Shown here piece by piece: positions 1-9,802 of a stretch of DNA of 64,000 nt. The stretch comes from Amoebophrya sp. A120 (lineage: Eukaryota; Sar; Dinophyceae; Syndiniales; Amoebophryaceae), in the NCBI GenBank assembly GCA_905178155.1, contig CAJINV010000010.1, positions 583,851-647,850 on the forward strand. Reading direction: 5' to 3'. Made by a program: the position numbers and the translations under genes. How positions within the stretch are numbered: the stretch's first letter is position 1; the number at the start of each line of letters is the position of its first letter. The notes under the pieces were generated by a model. It made no database searches, was not told the DNA's origin, and saw only the letters and a list, made by a program, of their open reading frames with translations.

Positions 1-302
1 GAAGTAGAGGAAGCCCCGGCCACCGCACCACCGTCTTGCTGATAATTCCCCGTCGCCATTAGCAGTGGGTGCGGTTTATTTTCAGTGGTGGCATCTGCTG
101 CAGCGGCACTACCTGCAGCTCCACTATTGGCTGCGAACAACCCCTTAGCAGTAGTACCTGCGGTGCTGGAAGAGGACGAAGAACTGGCGCCGCCCTGGTT
201 TGTGGTCTGCTTCGAAGAAGTTTGCTTAGAACCAGCCGGCCGCTTCATCGGCTGGGCCGCAGTGGTGCCCGGCTTCGGGAGACCCAGGAGACTACCCAAC
301 AT
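1..302 (-). CDS. Gene 1: 5' end of a Ser/Thr/Ala-rich protein, cut by the window edge
   Basis: An open minus-strand frame runs from an ATG at 302 to the first base of the window without a stop, about 100 codons. The protein starts MLGSLLGLPKPGTTAAQPMK and then becomes a low-complexity run rich in Ser, Thr, Gln, Ala and Gly, the same composition seen at the ends of several other proteins here. The start is the only Met before upstream stops in this frame. I recognise no domain, and the rest lies outside the window. Confidence 0.5.
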   Translation of the reverse strand, partial: MLGSLLGLPKPGTTAAQPMKRPAGSKQTSSKQTTNQGGASSSSSSSTAGTTAKGLFAANSGAAGSAAAADATTENKPHPLLMATGNYQQDGGAVAGASST

Positions 303-1203
303 GGTTCTTTCACTTTTGCTACTAGCTCGTGCTACAAGGGGGCAACACGGCTTGTAGCTTTAGTTCGAGCTACACCTTGGTTTAGCTTAGTTACTTCTCA
401 ACTATGCGCAAATCGCTTTTATCATTCCGAGCTCGGCTGCTTCGATGTCTATCTAATGCTAGAATGAAAAGGAACATCCCTGAAATAAAGCCGGTTGATG
501 TTGGTGCTGCTGCTAAATGAGCTGCTGTTGATGTCTCTGCGTAACTAGAGTTCGCGATGATCTCGGTAACCGGACTGTGAAGTGGCCTTTGTTCTGAGGG
601 TAATCGTAATGCCTACAAGATATTAGTATACCAAACAACGGGTTGCAAAAGGGCTACAGATTGACTCGCCATCTTCGTCCTTTGGCAAAAGAATAGGCGA
701 AGAGGAAGAGTCATCTAGAGTCATGAACATCATGATCCTCAAACCTAAATGAATGATCCTCGATGTTGTTGGTGGTGCACCATGGAAAACACCAAAAATG
801 GATCTTCTCTGTCTCCGTTCAAACACGACACTGCTGGAAGATGTAGCTGAAGCGGAAAACGACTGACCTGTGCTTCACAATCAACATGATGCCCCCGGCT
901 GCAGTATGTCCTCACCTGCGGACCAGGATTAAGCCGATTACTTAGAACAGCTACATCAAATTTAATCTGTTACAAGGCGGAAACAATTCGGATAAAATCA
1001 GAGCAATATTCTCGGGAAGAAACTACTGCTTTTCCGTGTGATAGATGTAGACTACGACGCCAGCGAATAAAACATGGAAAAGAATCTCGAAAATGAAACA
1101 TCAGAACTCAATTTTTCATTTTTGTTTCACGAGCCAGAACATCATCTCCTCAACAACCGAGCAGTTTATTTGGTCGCTCCTCTCTTCTAGTCGTGTCATT
1201 CCC
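303..1203. other. Intergenic stretch, no gene seen
   Basis: This AT-richer stretch lies between the start of gene 1 and the end of gene 2. A 67-codon minus-strand frame at 623-826 is the longest open frame, and nothing marks it as coding. It is probably the upstream region of gene 1 and the 3' flank of gene 2. Confidence 0.5.
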
Positions 1204-4200
1204 TCAGTACGTCACGAAAGACGACGGTTCCGGTGTGTCAGCTTGCTCCGCTGATTCGACGTCGTTCAAGCGGTCCATCTCATTGAGCTGCGTCGTCCAC
1301 TCCGACTCTTCCTGTTTCTTCACGCGCCGCACGTACTTGTTCAGGGGCGTAGAGTTTTTGATTTTAACGCCCCCCGCCTCCGCGTCCTCCTGTTGTCCTT
1401 GGTGCTCGTCCTGCTTTTGTTTATTCGCATTGACACTTCTGTCCACGTTTACGTCCGCCGATTCGACAATCTCGGCACGATCGTGGTCCTGGCTGTATCC
1501 TGAGTAAAAACCTCCCCACCTCAGAGTTAAGATGGGAATTTCGCTACACAAATCAACACGTTCTGGCTGCTGCGCATGACAAATTTGGCTCGTAGTGTGA
1601 GCCCATTTAGGTAGTGAAAGCTGCATAACAAATCGCCCATCTTATCCTGCTTCTAGCATGACAAGTTCCCAGGCAGCCATAGAAAGCGCTGCTTTGTGGC
1701 TCCTGCGCATGAGAAACATTTTCGGCATGCAGATGTGCATTACAAACCTGGTGCGGGGACCTTTTTACAGAGGATAGGCTGCCTTTGCTGCTCATTTTTT
1801 CCTCCTCCTTCGCATTTGTTGACAACGCCCCGGCGGTGGCCGCGGGGGGTTCTCCACTACGATCATCATCAAAACTGCGATCATCGCACACTGGCGCCGT
1901 GAAGATCATCTTCTTCTGCGAGGTCGTGGGTGAGCTACTTGAGGCTGACGTAGCTGGCCCGGAGCTGCTGCAGGCGCACATCCGACCGCCGAGTGTGGAG
2001 TTCTCAAACGTTACATTCTCAACTGTTGCAATGCAACAGTTGAGAATGTAACGTTTGAGAACTGTAATGCAAGAATGGCAAAAGTGAAAGGAGGCAGATT
2101 GTGCCTTTTGCATTACAAAAAATTCGGGACGAATTCTAGTGCTATTTAGTGCGTCGAGAAGTTGTCATGCGAAGAAGGCCTGACCGTCTGACGAGTGAGA
2201 GCGCTCTTGCATGACAAACCATGTAACAGCTGAGAATGTAACGTTTGAGAACGCCATACCGAGGCTTTCGGCGTTGCTCTCGATCACGTCCAAGGTCGAC
2301 GCCAGGGCCATGGAAGGGCTTTTGGTATGAAAGTGCACAACTGCCCCTCCCCCTCTTTTGTCATGCAAAATCCTAAATCCAGCTGCTGCCTTGTAGCACT
2401 GTTTGCATGACAAATTCTGCAAGCCCAAACAGTATGAAGATCGCGCCCGGAGGGCGATATTGGTAACCAAATGCGTGCGCGAAAATCAAACCAGCGCGAA
2501 AGCCAAACCAGCCGCGCGGCGAAAGCGCGGCCCTGCAGGCCGCGCTTTCGCCGCGCGGCTGCCACCACCATTTTTTTTAATTAGAATCCCACTTCTTCTT
2601 CTTGAGCCGCGGGCCGCAGTTTGCGGGTCATCGGGGGCTTCCGGATTCGCATTCAAAAGGGCCGCGGACGACTACTGTCGCCCGCGGCGGCCCGCAGGCT
2701 CCTGCGATAAGCATTGAAGGCGAAATCCGGTCTGCTATTTCGCAGCGGGGCATCCTTTCTAGCCCCCTGCATGACAAACTGGCCTCCTGGCCAAGAAGGT
2801 ATGCGGAAAGCCGAATCTCCGCGGACCCTTCCGGGCCACCAAAATCGGGCATTTCAGACGCGGCGGAGGTGCAGGATTTGTGCCCACAAACCAGGGCAAA
2901 TAGGGATTTTGTGACATCCCTCCGCCCGCTTCTAATGCGTTTTTTTTTTCACAATCCCGATGGTATGGCGCGACCACGCGCCCGCCGGACCGCCCTTGGC
3001 GGCCAGTTTGTAAGCCTGCCGAGGGTTCTCGGTTTTTTTCAATTTTCGCTCTTTTTTGTGGTTCTTAGGTGGCCGAAGGGCTCCGGACATTTTCACCGAC
3101 CGCAGCTGCCTGGCAGTTTCGGAGCCTGCGGAGGGATTGCGCTTTTGCGCATTTTTTTCTCTTTTTCTGGTTTCCAAGTGGCCCGGGCGACCTGGACATT
3201 TTTACCGCCCGCATCTCCCTGGCAGTTTTGAAGCCTGCGGAGGGATTGCGCTTTTGCGCCATTTTTCATCTTTTTTCATTTTCCAAGTGGCCCCAGCGAC
3301 CTGCACATTTTTACCGCCCGCATCTGCCTGGCAGTTTTGAAGCCTGCGGAAGGNNNNNNNNNNNNNNNNNNNNNNNNNNNNNNNNNNNNNNNNNNNNNNN
3401 NNNNNNNNNNNNNNNNNNNNNNNNNNNNNNNNNNNNNNNNNNNNNNNNNNNNNNNNNNNNNNNNNNNNNNNNNNNNNNNNNNNNNNNNNNNNNNNNNNNN
3501 NNNNNNNNNNNNNNNNNNNNNNNNNNNNNNNNNNNNNNNNNNNNNNNNNNNNNNNNNNNNNNNNNNNNNNNNNNNNNNNNNNNNNNNNNNNNNNNNNNNN
3601 NNNNNNNNNNNNNNNNNNNNNNNNNNNNNNNNNNNNNNNNNNNNNNNNNNNNNNNNNNNNNNNNNNNNNNNNNNNNNNNNNNNNNNNNNNNNNNNNNNNN
3701 NNNNNNNNNNNNNNNNNNNNNNNNNNNNNNNNNNNNNNNNNNNNNNNNNNNNNNNNNNNNNNNNNNNNNNNNNTTTCTGGCCATTTCCCTGACCTTCACG
3801 CCTCCCGGCGGTTGCCCTATATGGTAACGGCAACTGCCTTCGCGCTGCGTTTGCTAAGCAATATCGCAAGCGCGCAGAGCGCGCGCGCCGGCTTCGTGGG
3901 CCGGCGCGCGCTCTGCGCGCGCGCGCGCACGCATTTGGTTACCAGACTACATTAGGCACATAGATTTGTCATGCATGGGCTCCATGTGCGCTAGTGTTTG
4001 TATTGCTGTTCATGCCATACAAACGAGGGGAGGGAGAGTTCTGCACTGTCATATTTGGTCGTCGCGAAACACTGGACGGGCGAGTCGGAAGCCTGATTTT
4101 TCGGTTTGAACATAGAACAAGACGAGTCGAGGGATTAATTAGCGATGCTGGCTACGGTATTGGTATAATCTTGCATAAACAACATTCATGAAGCCGATCA

Positions 4201-5159
4201 TAATTAACAGCTGTAGTTACACCGCCATGTGATCACCACCTCCAGTATAGTACCTTCCCATATCCCATGGACATGCAGCTGTTGCAGGCCTCAGCCGCGC
4301 CCTTGAGAAACGGCCCGAACTGCGACGACATCGAGTAGGTACTAGCACGCAAGGACGTGGTATGAAAGTGCACAACCCTCCCTCCCCCTCATTTGTCATG
4401 CAAAACCCGAAATCCAGTCGCTGCCGACGTGTGGCACTGTTTGCATGACAAATTCCGGAAGCCCAATCAGTACTACAACAGCAATAGGGACATAAGTTTG
4501 TCCTGCTTAGGCCCCAAGTGTGCTGGTGTTTGTATTGCTGCTCATGCAATACAAATAAGGGGGAGTGGGAGTTGTGCACTGTCATACGTGGCTTCAGTAC
4601 CGGCCAGCGCGTCACTCGACTCTTCCGCAGAAGTTTTGCTGGCTTTGCTCCCACCCTCCTCTCCCAAAGAGGCGGATCTCTTGGTGACAAATTTGTTCGG
4701 AATGCTTGATGTGGTCGAAGATGTTGTTTTGCTTCTTGCTACAGATCCGGTGTTAGTGTTGTTCCTGTTCGCTTTCTTATTTTTCCCGATCCTGTTGTTC
4801 CTCGAAGTTGTACTACTAGCAGCTCCGAGAAACTTCGAGTCCGGCCCCGAGAAAATGTCGTTGTCCAACCGGTCAAAAATGCTGCGGTCCTCAAAAGGCG
4901 ACTTCAGGGCAAGGGCTGGCTCCGGAAAAGTAGAAAATAAATCGTTCCCGAAAATATTGTCAGTGTCGAACATTTTCGGCGCCGGGGCGAACAGATCGTC
5001 GGCCGAGGAAAACAGCGAGCTGCCGTGCGACGGCAGGGTCAGGAGGTCTCCGCTGTCATGTTGAATGTAAAGTTCGTTACATTGCAAGTTCTTTTCGAAA
5101 ATTTTACGAACCCAAATCTGCACTTCTGCCTCCAGTTGCACTTCTTGCTGTTGCTCCAT
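1204..5159 (-). CDS. Gene 2: hypothetical acidic/Phe-motif protein, six exons
   Basis: The start is the ATG at 5159 (MEQQQEVQLEAEVQIWVRKI); an in-frame TAA lies just upstream. Exons are 5159-4587, 4360-4254, 4092-4054, 2325-2259, 1993-1777 and 1495-1204, with each 5-bp target repeat used once, giving about 420 residues. The N-terminal part carries repeated acidic-Phe patches (DDLFAP, NDLFSTF, DIFSGPDS), then a Lys/Asn/Ser/Thr-rich linker. The middle segment is MSSQFGPFLKGAAEACNSCM, and the C-terminal part is charged and Gln-rich. DxF-type patches occur in clathrin-adaptor partners, but that is only a resemblance and I recognise no family. One ordinary intron (4093-4253) and four introners interrupt it, and all joins keep the frame open. 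One introner carries a 1.5-kb insert. Confidence 0.72.
1496..1776. mobile_element. Introner, family D, gene 2 intron 5
   Basis: GGCTG stands on both sides. Removing the element with one copy joins codons SKGS to QDHD in frame. Confidence 0.9.
1994..2258. mobile_element. Introner, family F, gene 2 intron 4
   Basis: The flanking repeat is CCGAG. One end (TGTGG) has lost the usual TAT start, and next to it the arm is repe­ated head to head as a 31-bp palindrome at 2000-2062. Splicing joins ESLG to GRMCACSS. Confidence 0.88.
3069..3353. repeat. 109-bp tandem repeat array, cut by a gap
   Basis: Units start at 3069, 3178 and 3287 with GTGGCC and share GCCTGCGGAGGGATTGCGC. A more divergent copy precedes them from about 2960. 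The array runs straight into the unknown bases. Confidence 0.85.
3354..3773. other. Assembly gap (420 N)
   Basis: All bases are N. Because the gap begins inside a tandem array, its true length is probably not known. Confidence 0.99.
4093..4253 (-). other. Ordinary GT-AG intron in gene 2 (intron 2)
   Basis: The coding strand reads AAG|GTACTATAC at the donor and AAAAATCAG|GC at the acceptor. Splicing joins MSMGYGK to ASDSPVQC in frame. It has no inverted arms and no flanking repeat. Confidence 0.7.
4361..4586. mobile_element. Introner, family J, gene 2 intron 1
   Basis: CGTGG flanks both ends. This intact 226-bp copy is the reference for the split copy at 2326-4053. Excision joins GTEAT to SLRAST. 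Confidence 0.92.
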
Positions 5160-5196
5160 CACAGACAGGTATTTTTACAGAAGCTGATGAAACACA

Positions 5197-5754
5197 TCAA
5201 GCAGCACAAAGAAAATCAATCAGATACAATAAATCCCCCTGCTGTGCCGAATCCCGGTCGTCCAGCTGCCTTGCCGCGTTGAAAAGTGTTGATTTTCCTT
5301 CATGTTGGCCGCTTCTATTCTCCTTGCTGGTGGTCTTCATCGCTTTCCTGTCCAGCGCAGCTGATGTCCCCGCGTCACTATTCGCTCCGTCCCCAATCGT
5401 CCCCGAACCCTGCTCCTCCGTCCCACCCAGGTCTCGCAAGTCTTCAAATCCCCCACAACTACTCGCGTCCGCCTTGCATTGGCATAAATTCTCGGATTTG
5501 ATTCGCTCCGAAAACCCCGCGGACTGCAACACGTTCTTGCTACTGCCGCGAGCAAAGGCGACGGTGGAAGTTGATGCAGGTGCAGCTCCAGTAGTGGTGG
5601 ATGATGAAGATGATTTTATTTGTCCGTCACCTCCTTCAGCTGCCGAGCTTGCGGCGCCGCTGCTCTCGGAGGCATTTTCAGCAGCTGTGGAAGCGGAGGT
5701 GGCTGTGGGGGATTTTTGCGCCATGCAGATTACGTCCCCGTCCTGGCCGGCCAT
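5197..5754 (-). CDS. Gene 3: Ser/Ala-rich hypothetical protein
   Basis: From ATG 5754 (MAGQDGDVICMAQKSPTATS) the frame runs 185 codons to a TGA at 5197. The protein is low-complexity in the first half; the second half has a Cys pair region (CQCKADASSC) and a charged tail. The ATG follows a good acceptor, ACTAACCTCAG, about 20 bases upstream. That site could take the spliced leader used by dinoflagellate mRNAs, or it could be joined to the frame at 5866-6291. The stop lies only 37 bases from the start of gene 2, so the two could also be parts of one transcript. No function is apparent. Confidence 0.5.
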   Translation of the reverse strand: MAGQDGDVICMAQKSPTATSASTAAENASESSGAASSAAEGGDGQIKSSSSSTTTGAAPASTSTVAFARGSSKNVLQSAGFSERIKSENLCQCKADASSCGGFEDLRDLGGTEEQGSGTIGDGANSDAGTSAALDRKAMKTTSKENRSGQHEGKSTLFNAARQLDDRDSAQQGDLLYLIDFLCAA

Positions 5755-5865
5755 CTTCTGCTGACACGCCGCGCCTGAGGTTAGTTTTTTGCGTATAGAT
5801 AAAATTCGCTTCATCGGGTCGTGTGAGTAGAGGTGAATCAACTAAAATTATACGGCTAGGTACTT

Positions 5866-6291
5866 CTAGCCCCATGATGATGTTGCGTCAGGAAATGTTA
5901 ATATACTGACTGCATCATGCCAGTACAGAACTACTCGCATCTTCAACAGTAACGATTTACATGCCGCTTTCTCGCTTTGGAAGGGTCCGAAGGAGAAGTC
6001 GACCGATCGGGAAACCACCGCTTTTCCATCAGGCCCGACTTCGGAGGACGAGGAGCTAGAACTTTCCGACGTCTCGAAGGTGCTGGAACTCCAATCCGGC
6101 GGAACTAGCTGCAAGCTGTCCAGCAATCGCCTCTGCAACTTCCGCGCGGAGACTGCGGAGTTGGGTGGTGTTGTGTGCGTTACGAGGAGGGAGGGCGCTA
6201 CCAGAGTAGTTGCAACTACGCGGAGGGCCGCGGAGGGGAGGAAGGTCGCTGGAGAGCCTCGGCAAGGCATTTTTGAATGTTGGGCTGACAT
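5866..6291 (-). CDS. Ser-rich frame, possible first exon of gene 3
   Basis: The minus-strand frame from ATG 6291 (MSAQHSKMPCRG) is open for 141 codons. It contains the segment RRLLDSLQLVPPDW and a Ser run, then stops at 5866. A GTATAT donor inside the frame, joined to the ACTAACCTCAG acceptor near 5778, would fuse it in frame to gene 3. That join is my inference and could be chance. Confidence 0.35.
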   Translation of the reverse strand: MSAQHSKMPCRGSPATFLPSAALRVVATTLVAPSLLVTHTTPPNSAVSARKLQRRLLDSLQLVPPDWSSSTFETSESSSSSSSEVGPDGKAVVSRSVDFSFGPFQSEKAACKSLLLKMRVVLYWHDAVSILTFPDATSSWG

Positions 6292-6399
6292 GCTTGTCGC
6301 GTCACTTGTTCTCCGGTAGCAATGTGACAAGGTAAATACTTCTTGTTCCACCTTTTAATGTCATGCTGGTGTCGCTCTCTTTTTAGTATTAGTCTGTCT

Positions 6400-7700
6400 G
6401 TTTGCTTCGAAGGCGGCGGCGCGGCCGATCCTCTCTCGACCACCTGCAACACGTCCTTCACCCACTGATTACTACCTAGTGCCCCAGACCTGCTGTGGGC
6501 ACCAGATAAGCAGAACACGACGGCCAAATACTTCCTGGAGACGACCCGAAAGGGGCGGGCAGATGCCTCAAAAACTAACTGATGCCAGACCTGGCTGCGA
6601 CAGCGCTAACGGCCGCGAGCCTTCCTGCCAAGAAAGCCGCGGCGCTGGCTTCGCGCGCGGATGGATGCACACTCACAGCAGGCAGGCACAACGGCAGGGC
6701 GGGCCAGCGGCTGGTGGCGCTTGCACCAACGCAGCCGGGCGCGCCGCTGGGGAGCGAGAAATAAGCCGACTGGCCCGGCCGCCAGGGAGGCCCATGCCCG
6801 GCAAAGCCGTCGCAATTTCGCAGCCACGCCGGCTAGCCGTGGCTCTCACATGCCAAAAGCCCCAAACGCCTGAACAAAGGGCCCGGCCTCCCGTGAAACA
6901 CGGCGCACGCACGCAGCCGGCCCGCCCGGCGGGCGCGCCGTTTTGCGCCGGCTGGTGGCGCGGGCTGCCCGCCGCGCCGAAGAAGCCCCCTCGGGGCGAC
7001 CGGGGTACATATTAAGTGCGAAACCATGCGCCCCCCTTCCCGGCCGATCTTTGCAGATGGTAGATCTACCCTGCCGGCCCCCCCAAAGTCGCCAACCAGC
7101 CGGGCGCCCCCGCTACCCTGCCGGCCCCCCGCCTCCGCCACCCTGCCGGGGGGGGCGGGGGCAGAGTGCCCCCGGCCGCCAGGATTCAAATAAATGGCCG
7201 CGCCACACTGTGGTCGCGGGCCAATTGCAGGCCGTCCGTCCCTTTGCCGCGGCGGCATTTGCTACCGTCGCGCGCGGCGGCATCGCGCGCATCTGCACCC
7301 AAGCAAGCGCGTCGGGCGGGGCCACGGGGTCGGGGCCTCTTGCGCGGGCCAACCTGCGCGGGCTCGGGGCACCGCTCGCAGGTGCATCCGGCTCCGTGCC
7401 GCGCATCCATGCCCATGAAGCCGGTAGGGGGCGCGCAGCCAGCACGCGCGGGCCAACCTGCGCGGCCGTCTTGCGCGCCCATCCTTCCCGCAAACCCCCG
7501 GGCGCTTTTTCGGCCAATCCGAACGCGCGAAACTCGCGCGGCCTCGGCCCCTTCTAAAGGACTGCCCCGGCTTTCATTCGCTGCGATCTGGATGGCAACG
7601 CGGGACAGGGTTTCGCCTGGGTTGTACTTATATACGCAGCGCGCGCGACTTCTCCAAACTCCTCCTTGCGAACAGACACTGCAAGGACACGACACACGAA
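6400..7700. other. GC-rich non-coding block
   Basis: Base composition jumps to very GC-rich between gene 3 and the dioxygenase. Open frames occur in most of the six frames at once, as expected from low stop density. The style matches the block at 26.5-36 kb and the insert at 2462-3943. Confidence 0.5.
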
Positions 7701-7998
7701 GCGACGCCGCTTGAGTCTCAACCTCGAGGACGAGTGCACATGATTAAGGCGAACACACGAAGATGCTCATCCTCCTGCTCATTCGTTCGATCGGAGCCTT
7801 CGATATCAACATGCTTGCTGGCATTCGGAGATGACGAGTACTATTTTTTTGTTTTTTGGTTTCTCCATCTTCGTTTTTCTTTTTGTCGTCACACTGTGAC
7901 AGTCCTTCTCTTCCTCAAAAGTACAAAAAGTCAGAAAATGCTTCAGATTAGATCTTCTCATCATCACTTCATCGCTCCCCACCTCCAATCCGCAGCCT

Positions 7999-9802
7999 CT
8001 AATACCCGTAGAATTCTGCGTTCTTTCTTGGATACTGCTGCACAAGTAGTGCCACGCTGGTTTCTCGATCGGTTTCACACGCGAAGCAACGGCTACCAGC
8101 GCCATCACTGCTACAACCGGGCAAAACTACGCACTCGCCAGCTTTTAAAGTAATCGCGTCTACTACTTCTGTTCCCCCGACGCCGTCGCCTCCCCCATCC
8201 CCCACCTGCGTCAGTCGGGTTTCGCCCTCAATTTGAAACACCAGCGTCTCCACGCCGTTCTTTGGTAAGTCAATCGTTGCCGGCAACCCGATTTTGATGT
8301 TGAATTCCTTGTCTGGATGATCGCTTTTATCGTGGGCCGCTGCGGAATCATCTTCAGCACTACGATTTGCTTCTGTCGAACCATCCTTATCTGTTGCGCC
8401 GCGTGGTACTATTCCGCCAAACAGCGGCAAGGACTCTCCCGCTTGCAATCTTTGTCGATTTTCCCTTAGAAAGTCGGCCAGAAGAAACGGCTTCGGGACT
8501 GAGAAAATTTTCTGATTCACGGGAAATTTCGGCTCCTGACTGCTGTCCGTGGCTTCTTTCATTTTCTTCCCTGTGTTTGCTGTTGCGGACGCGTGCGGGG
8601 CAGCTGTAGAAGTAGTATTATCGCTAAACCAGCTAAACACGTTTTGGAAGTCCGTGGCCCGCGGGTCGTTTTTCGCACACTCCTCGCTGGACAAAAAGGC
8701 CTGTATATCCTGCGAAAAAACGTGATCACCTACCCGGAGATGTCAGATTAGATGTCATGCAAACGCGCATGCTAGAGATGTTTCTCATGCGGCTGTCCAA
8801 CATGAGAGGCATTTTCTCTATGGCTTTGTTTTGGGAATCTGTCATGCGCTAATCAGGATAAGAAAGATTGGATTGGTAAAATGCATCTGGACTAGCTAGC
8901 CAGCGGACTACGCAACTGCAGAGCCAAAGAACTTGTCATGCGTAACTCCCAAAAGTTATGATCAGGAGTTGTCTTGCAAAGTTCCCATCTTGATGAATCT
9001 GAGGTCGACGCGTGGGCGGCTCCGTTTTTACACAGGATACTTTACGACCGGTGCCAGGTCTTCCTTCAGGCTGCGGCAGTTAAAGAACCGCTCCCACAGA
9101 ATTTCGTCGATTTTCAACGCCTCCAGGTTCTTCTCGTGCTTCAAAAAGTCAAACCCCACGAAGTACTATCAAATGCAAGGGTGTCTGGGTCTGGAAGAGT
9201 CATGCAGTTTTTGCATGACGCAGAAGGTCTGGTATGGAAGCTCCAGCATCACAGGTCTCGAGAAGCTTCCGCAATGCCGAATCCGCATGATAATAGTCCC
9301 CATTTCGGTGACAAAAAGTAGGCAGCTTTTGCTACCTATGCATGAGAGATTTTTCTGTGTTCTGAAATGCGCATCACAAAGTTTGTATTCTTCCAGACCC
9401 AGACATATTTGCAATCCATAAGTACCGGAGGCCGTCCACTTCGTCCTCGTATCGTTCCCTCTCAACCACCAGCCCGAGGGAGCCCTCTTCCGGCCGCTGC
9501 GGGCTGTGGGGGATGCAGGAGGGGAGCAGAAACACCTGCCCTTCGTTAATCTCCACGATCTCCAACTGCTTGTTCGGCAGTATGATTGGCAGCTTCATGT
9601 TGCCCTTCAACTGGTAAAAGAACTCACTGCCCCGGTCGAGGTGGAAGTCCCTGCGCTTGTTGGGCCCACCGACAAACATTACCGTCATCTGGTTCTTGTG
9701 CATCAGCCGATTGCAAATCGGAGGTGCGAACTCCGCTTCGTGCTTCTTGTACCAGTCAAACACGTTGACGGGCTCGAGCAAACACTCCGACTCGATCCCC
9801 AT
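7999..9802 (-). CDS. HAAO: Gene 4: 3-hydroxyanthranilate 3,4-dioxygenase
   Basis: This non-haem iron enzyme opens the ring of 3-hydroxyanthranilate on the kynurenine route to quinolinate and NAD. It starts at ATG 9802 (MGIESECLLEPVNVFDW), the first Met ahead of the conserved ICNRLMH region. Exons are 9802-9421, 9166-9040 and 8705-7999, about 400 residues; animal forms are near 290. The first cupin shows the metal ligands: His and Glu in DFHLDRGSEF, and His in CIPHSPQRPE. DGLRYFVG and LAPVV..AFLSSEE are restored only when both introners are removed. The C-terminal cupin-like half (SLPLFGG to the end) carries an extra Ser/Ala/Asp-rich stretch that explains the extra length. The call rests on motif order, which I regard as firm. 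Confidence 0.93.
8706..9039. mobile_element. Introner, family D, HAAO intron 2
   Basis: Flanks are CTGTA and CTTTA, one mismatch. Excision yields the LAPVV(Q/K)AFLSSEE segment expected of the enzyme. Confidence 0.85.
9167..9420. mobile_element. Introner, family A, HAAO intron 1
   Basis: AGTAC lies on both sides. The conserved DGLRY-FVG junction is exact after removal. Possible intron ends here are GT...TA or TA...AG, never GT...AG. Confidence 0.93.

Larger units (their letters stand above)
2462..3943. mobile_element. Nested repeat element with 20-bp terminal inverted repeats
   Basis: GGTAACCAAATGCGTGCGCG at 2462-2481 is repeated exactly, inverted, at 3924-3943. The interior is GC-rich, has no credible gene and contains a 109-bp tandem array plus the gap. 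No clear target duplication is visible outside the inverted repeats. Confidence 0.7.
2326..4053. mobile_element. Giant introner, family J, with a nested GC-rich insert, gene 2 intron 3
   Basis: TTTGG flanks both ends (2321-2325 and 4054-4058). The first ~100 bp and last ~100 bp match the two halves of the intact J element at 4361-4586. The middle is foreign: GC-rich sequence, 109-bp tandem repeats and an assembly gap. Removing everything with one TTTGG joins CFATTK to SPSMALA in frame. Confidence 0.88.

Noticed and set aside
623-826. 67-codon minus-strand frame
   Set aside because: Short, with no features, in an otherwise gene-free stretch.
3069-3869. Open frames running through the assembly gap
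   Set aside because: They are open only because N codons cannot be stops, and the flanks are satellite repeat.
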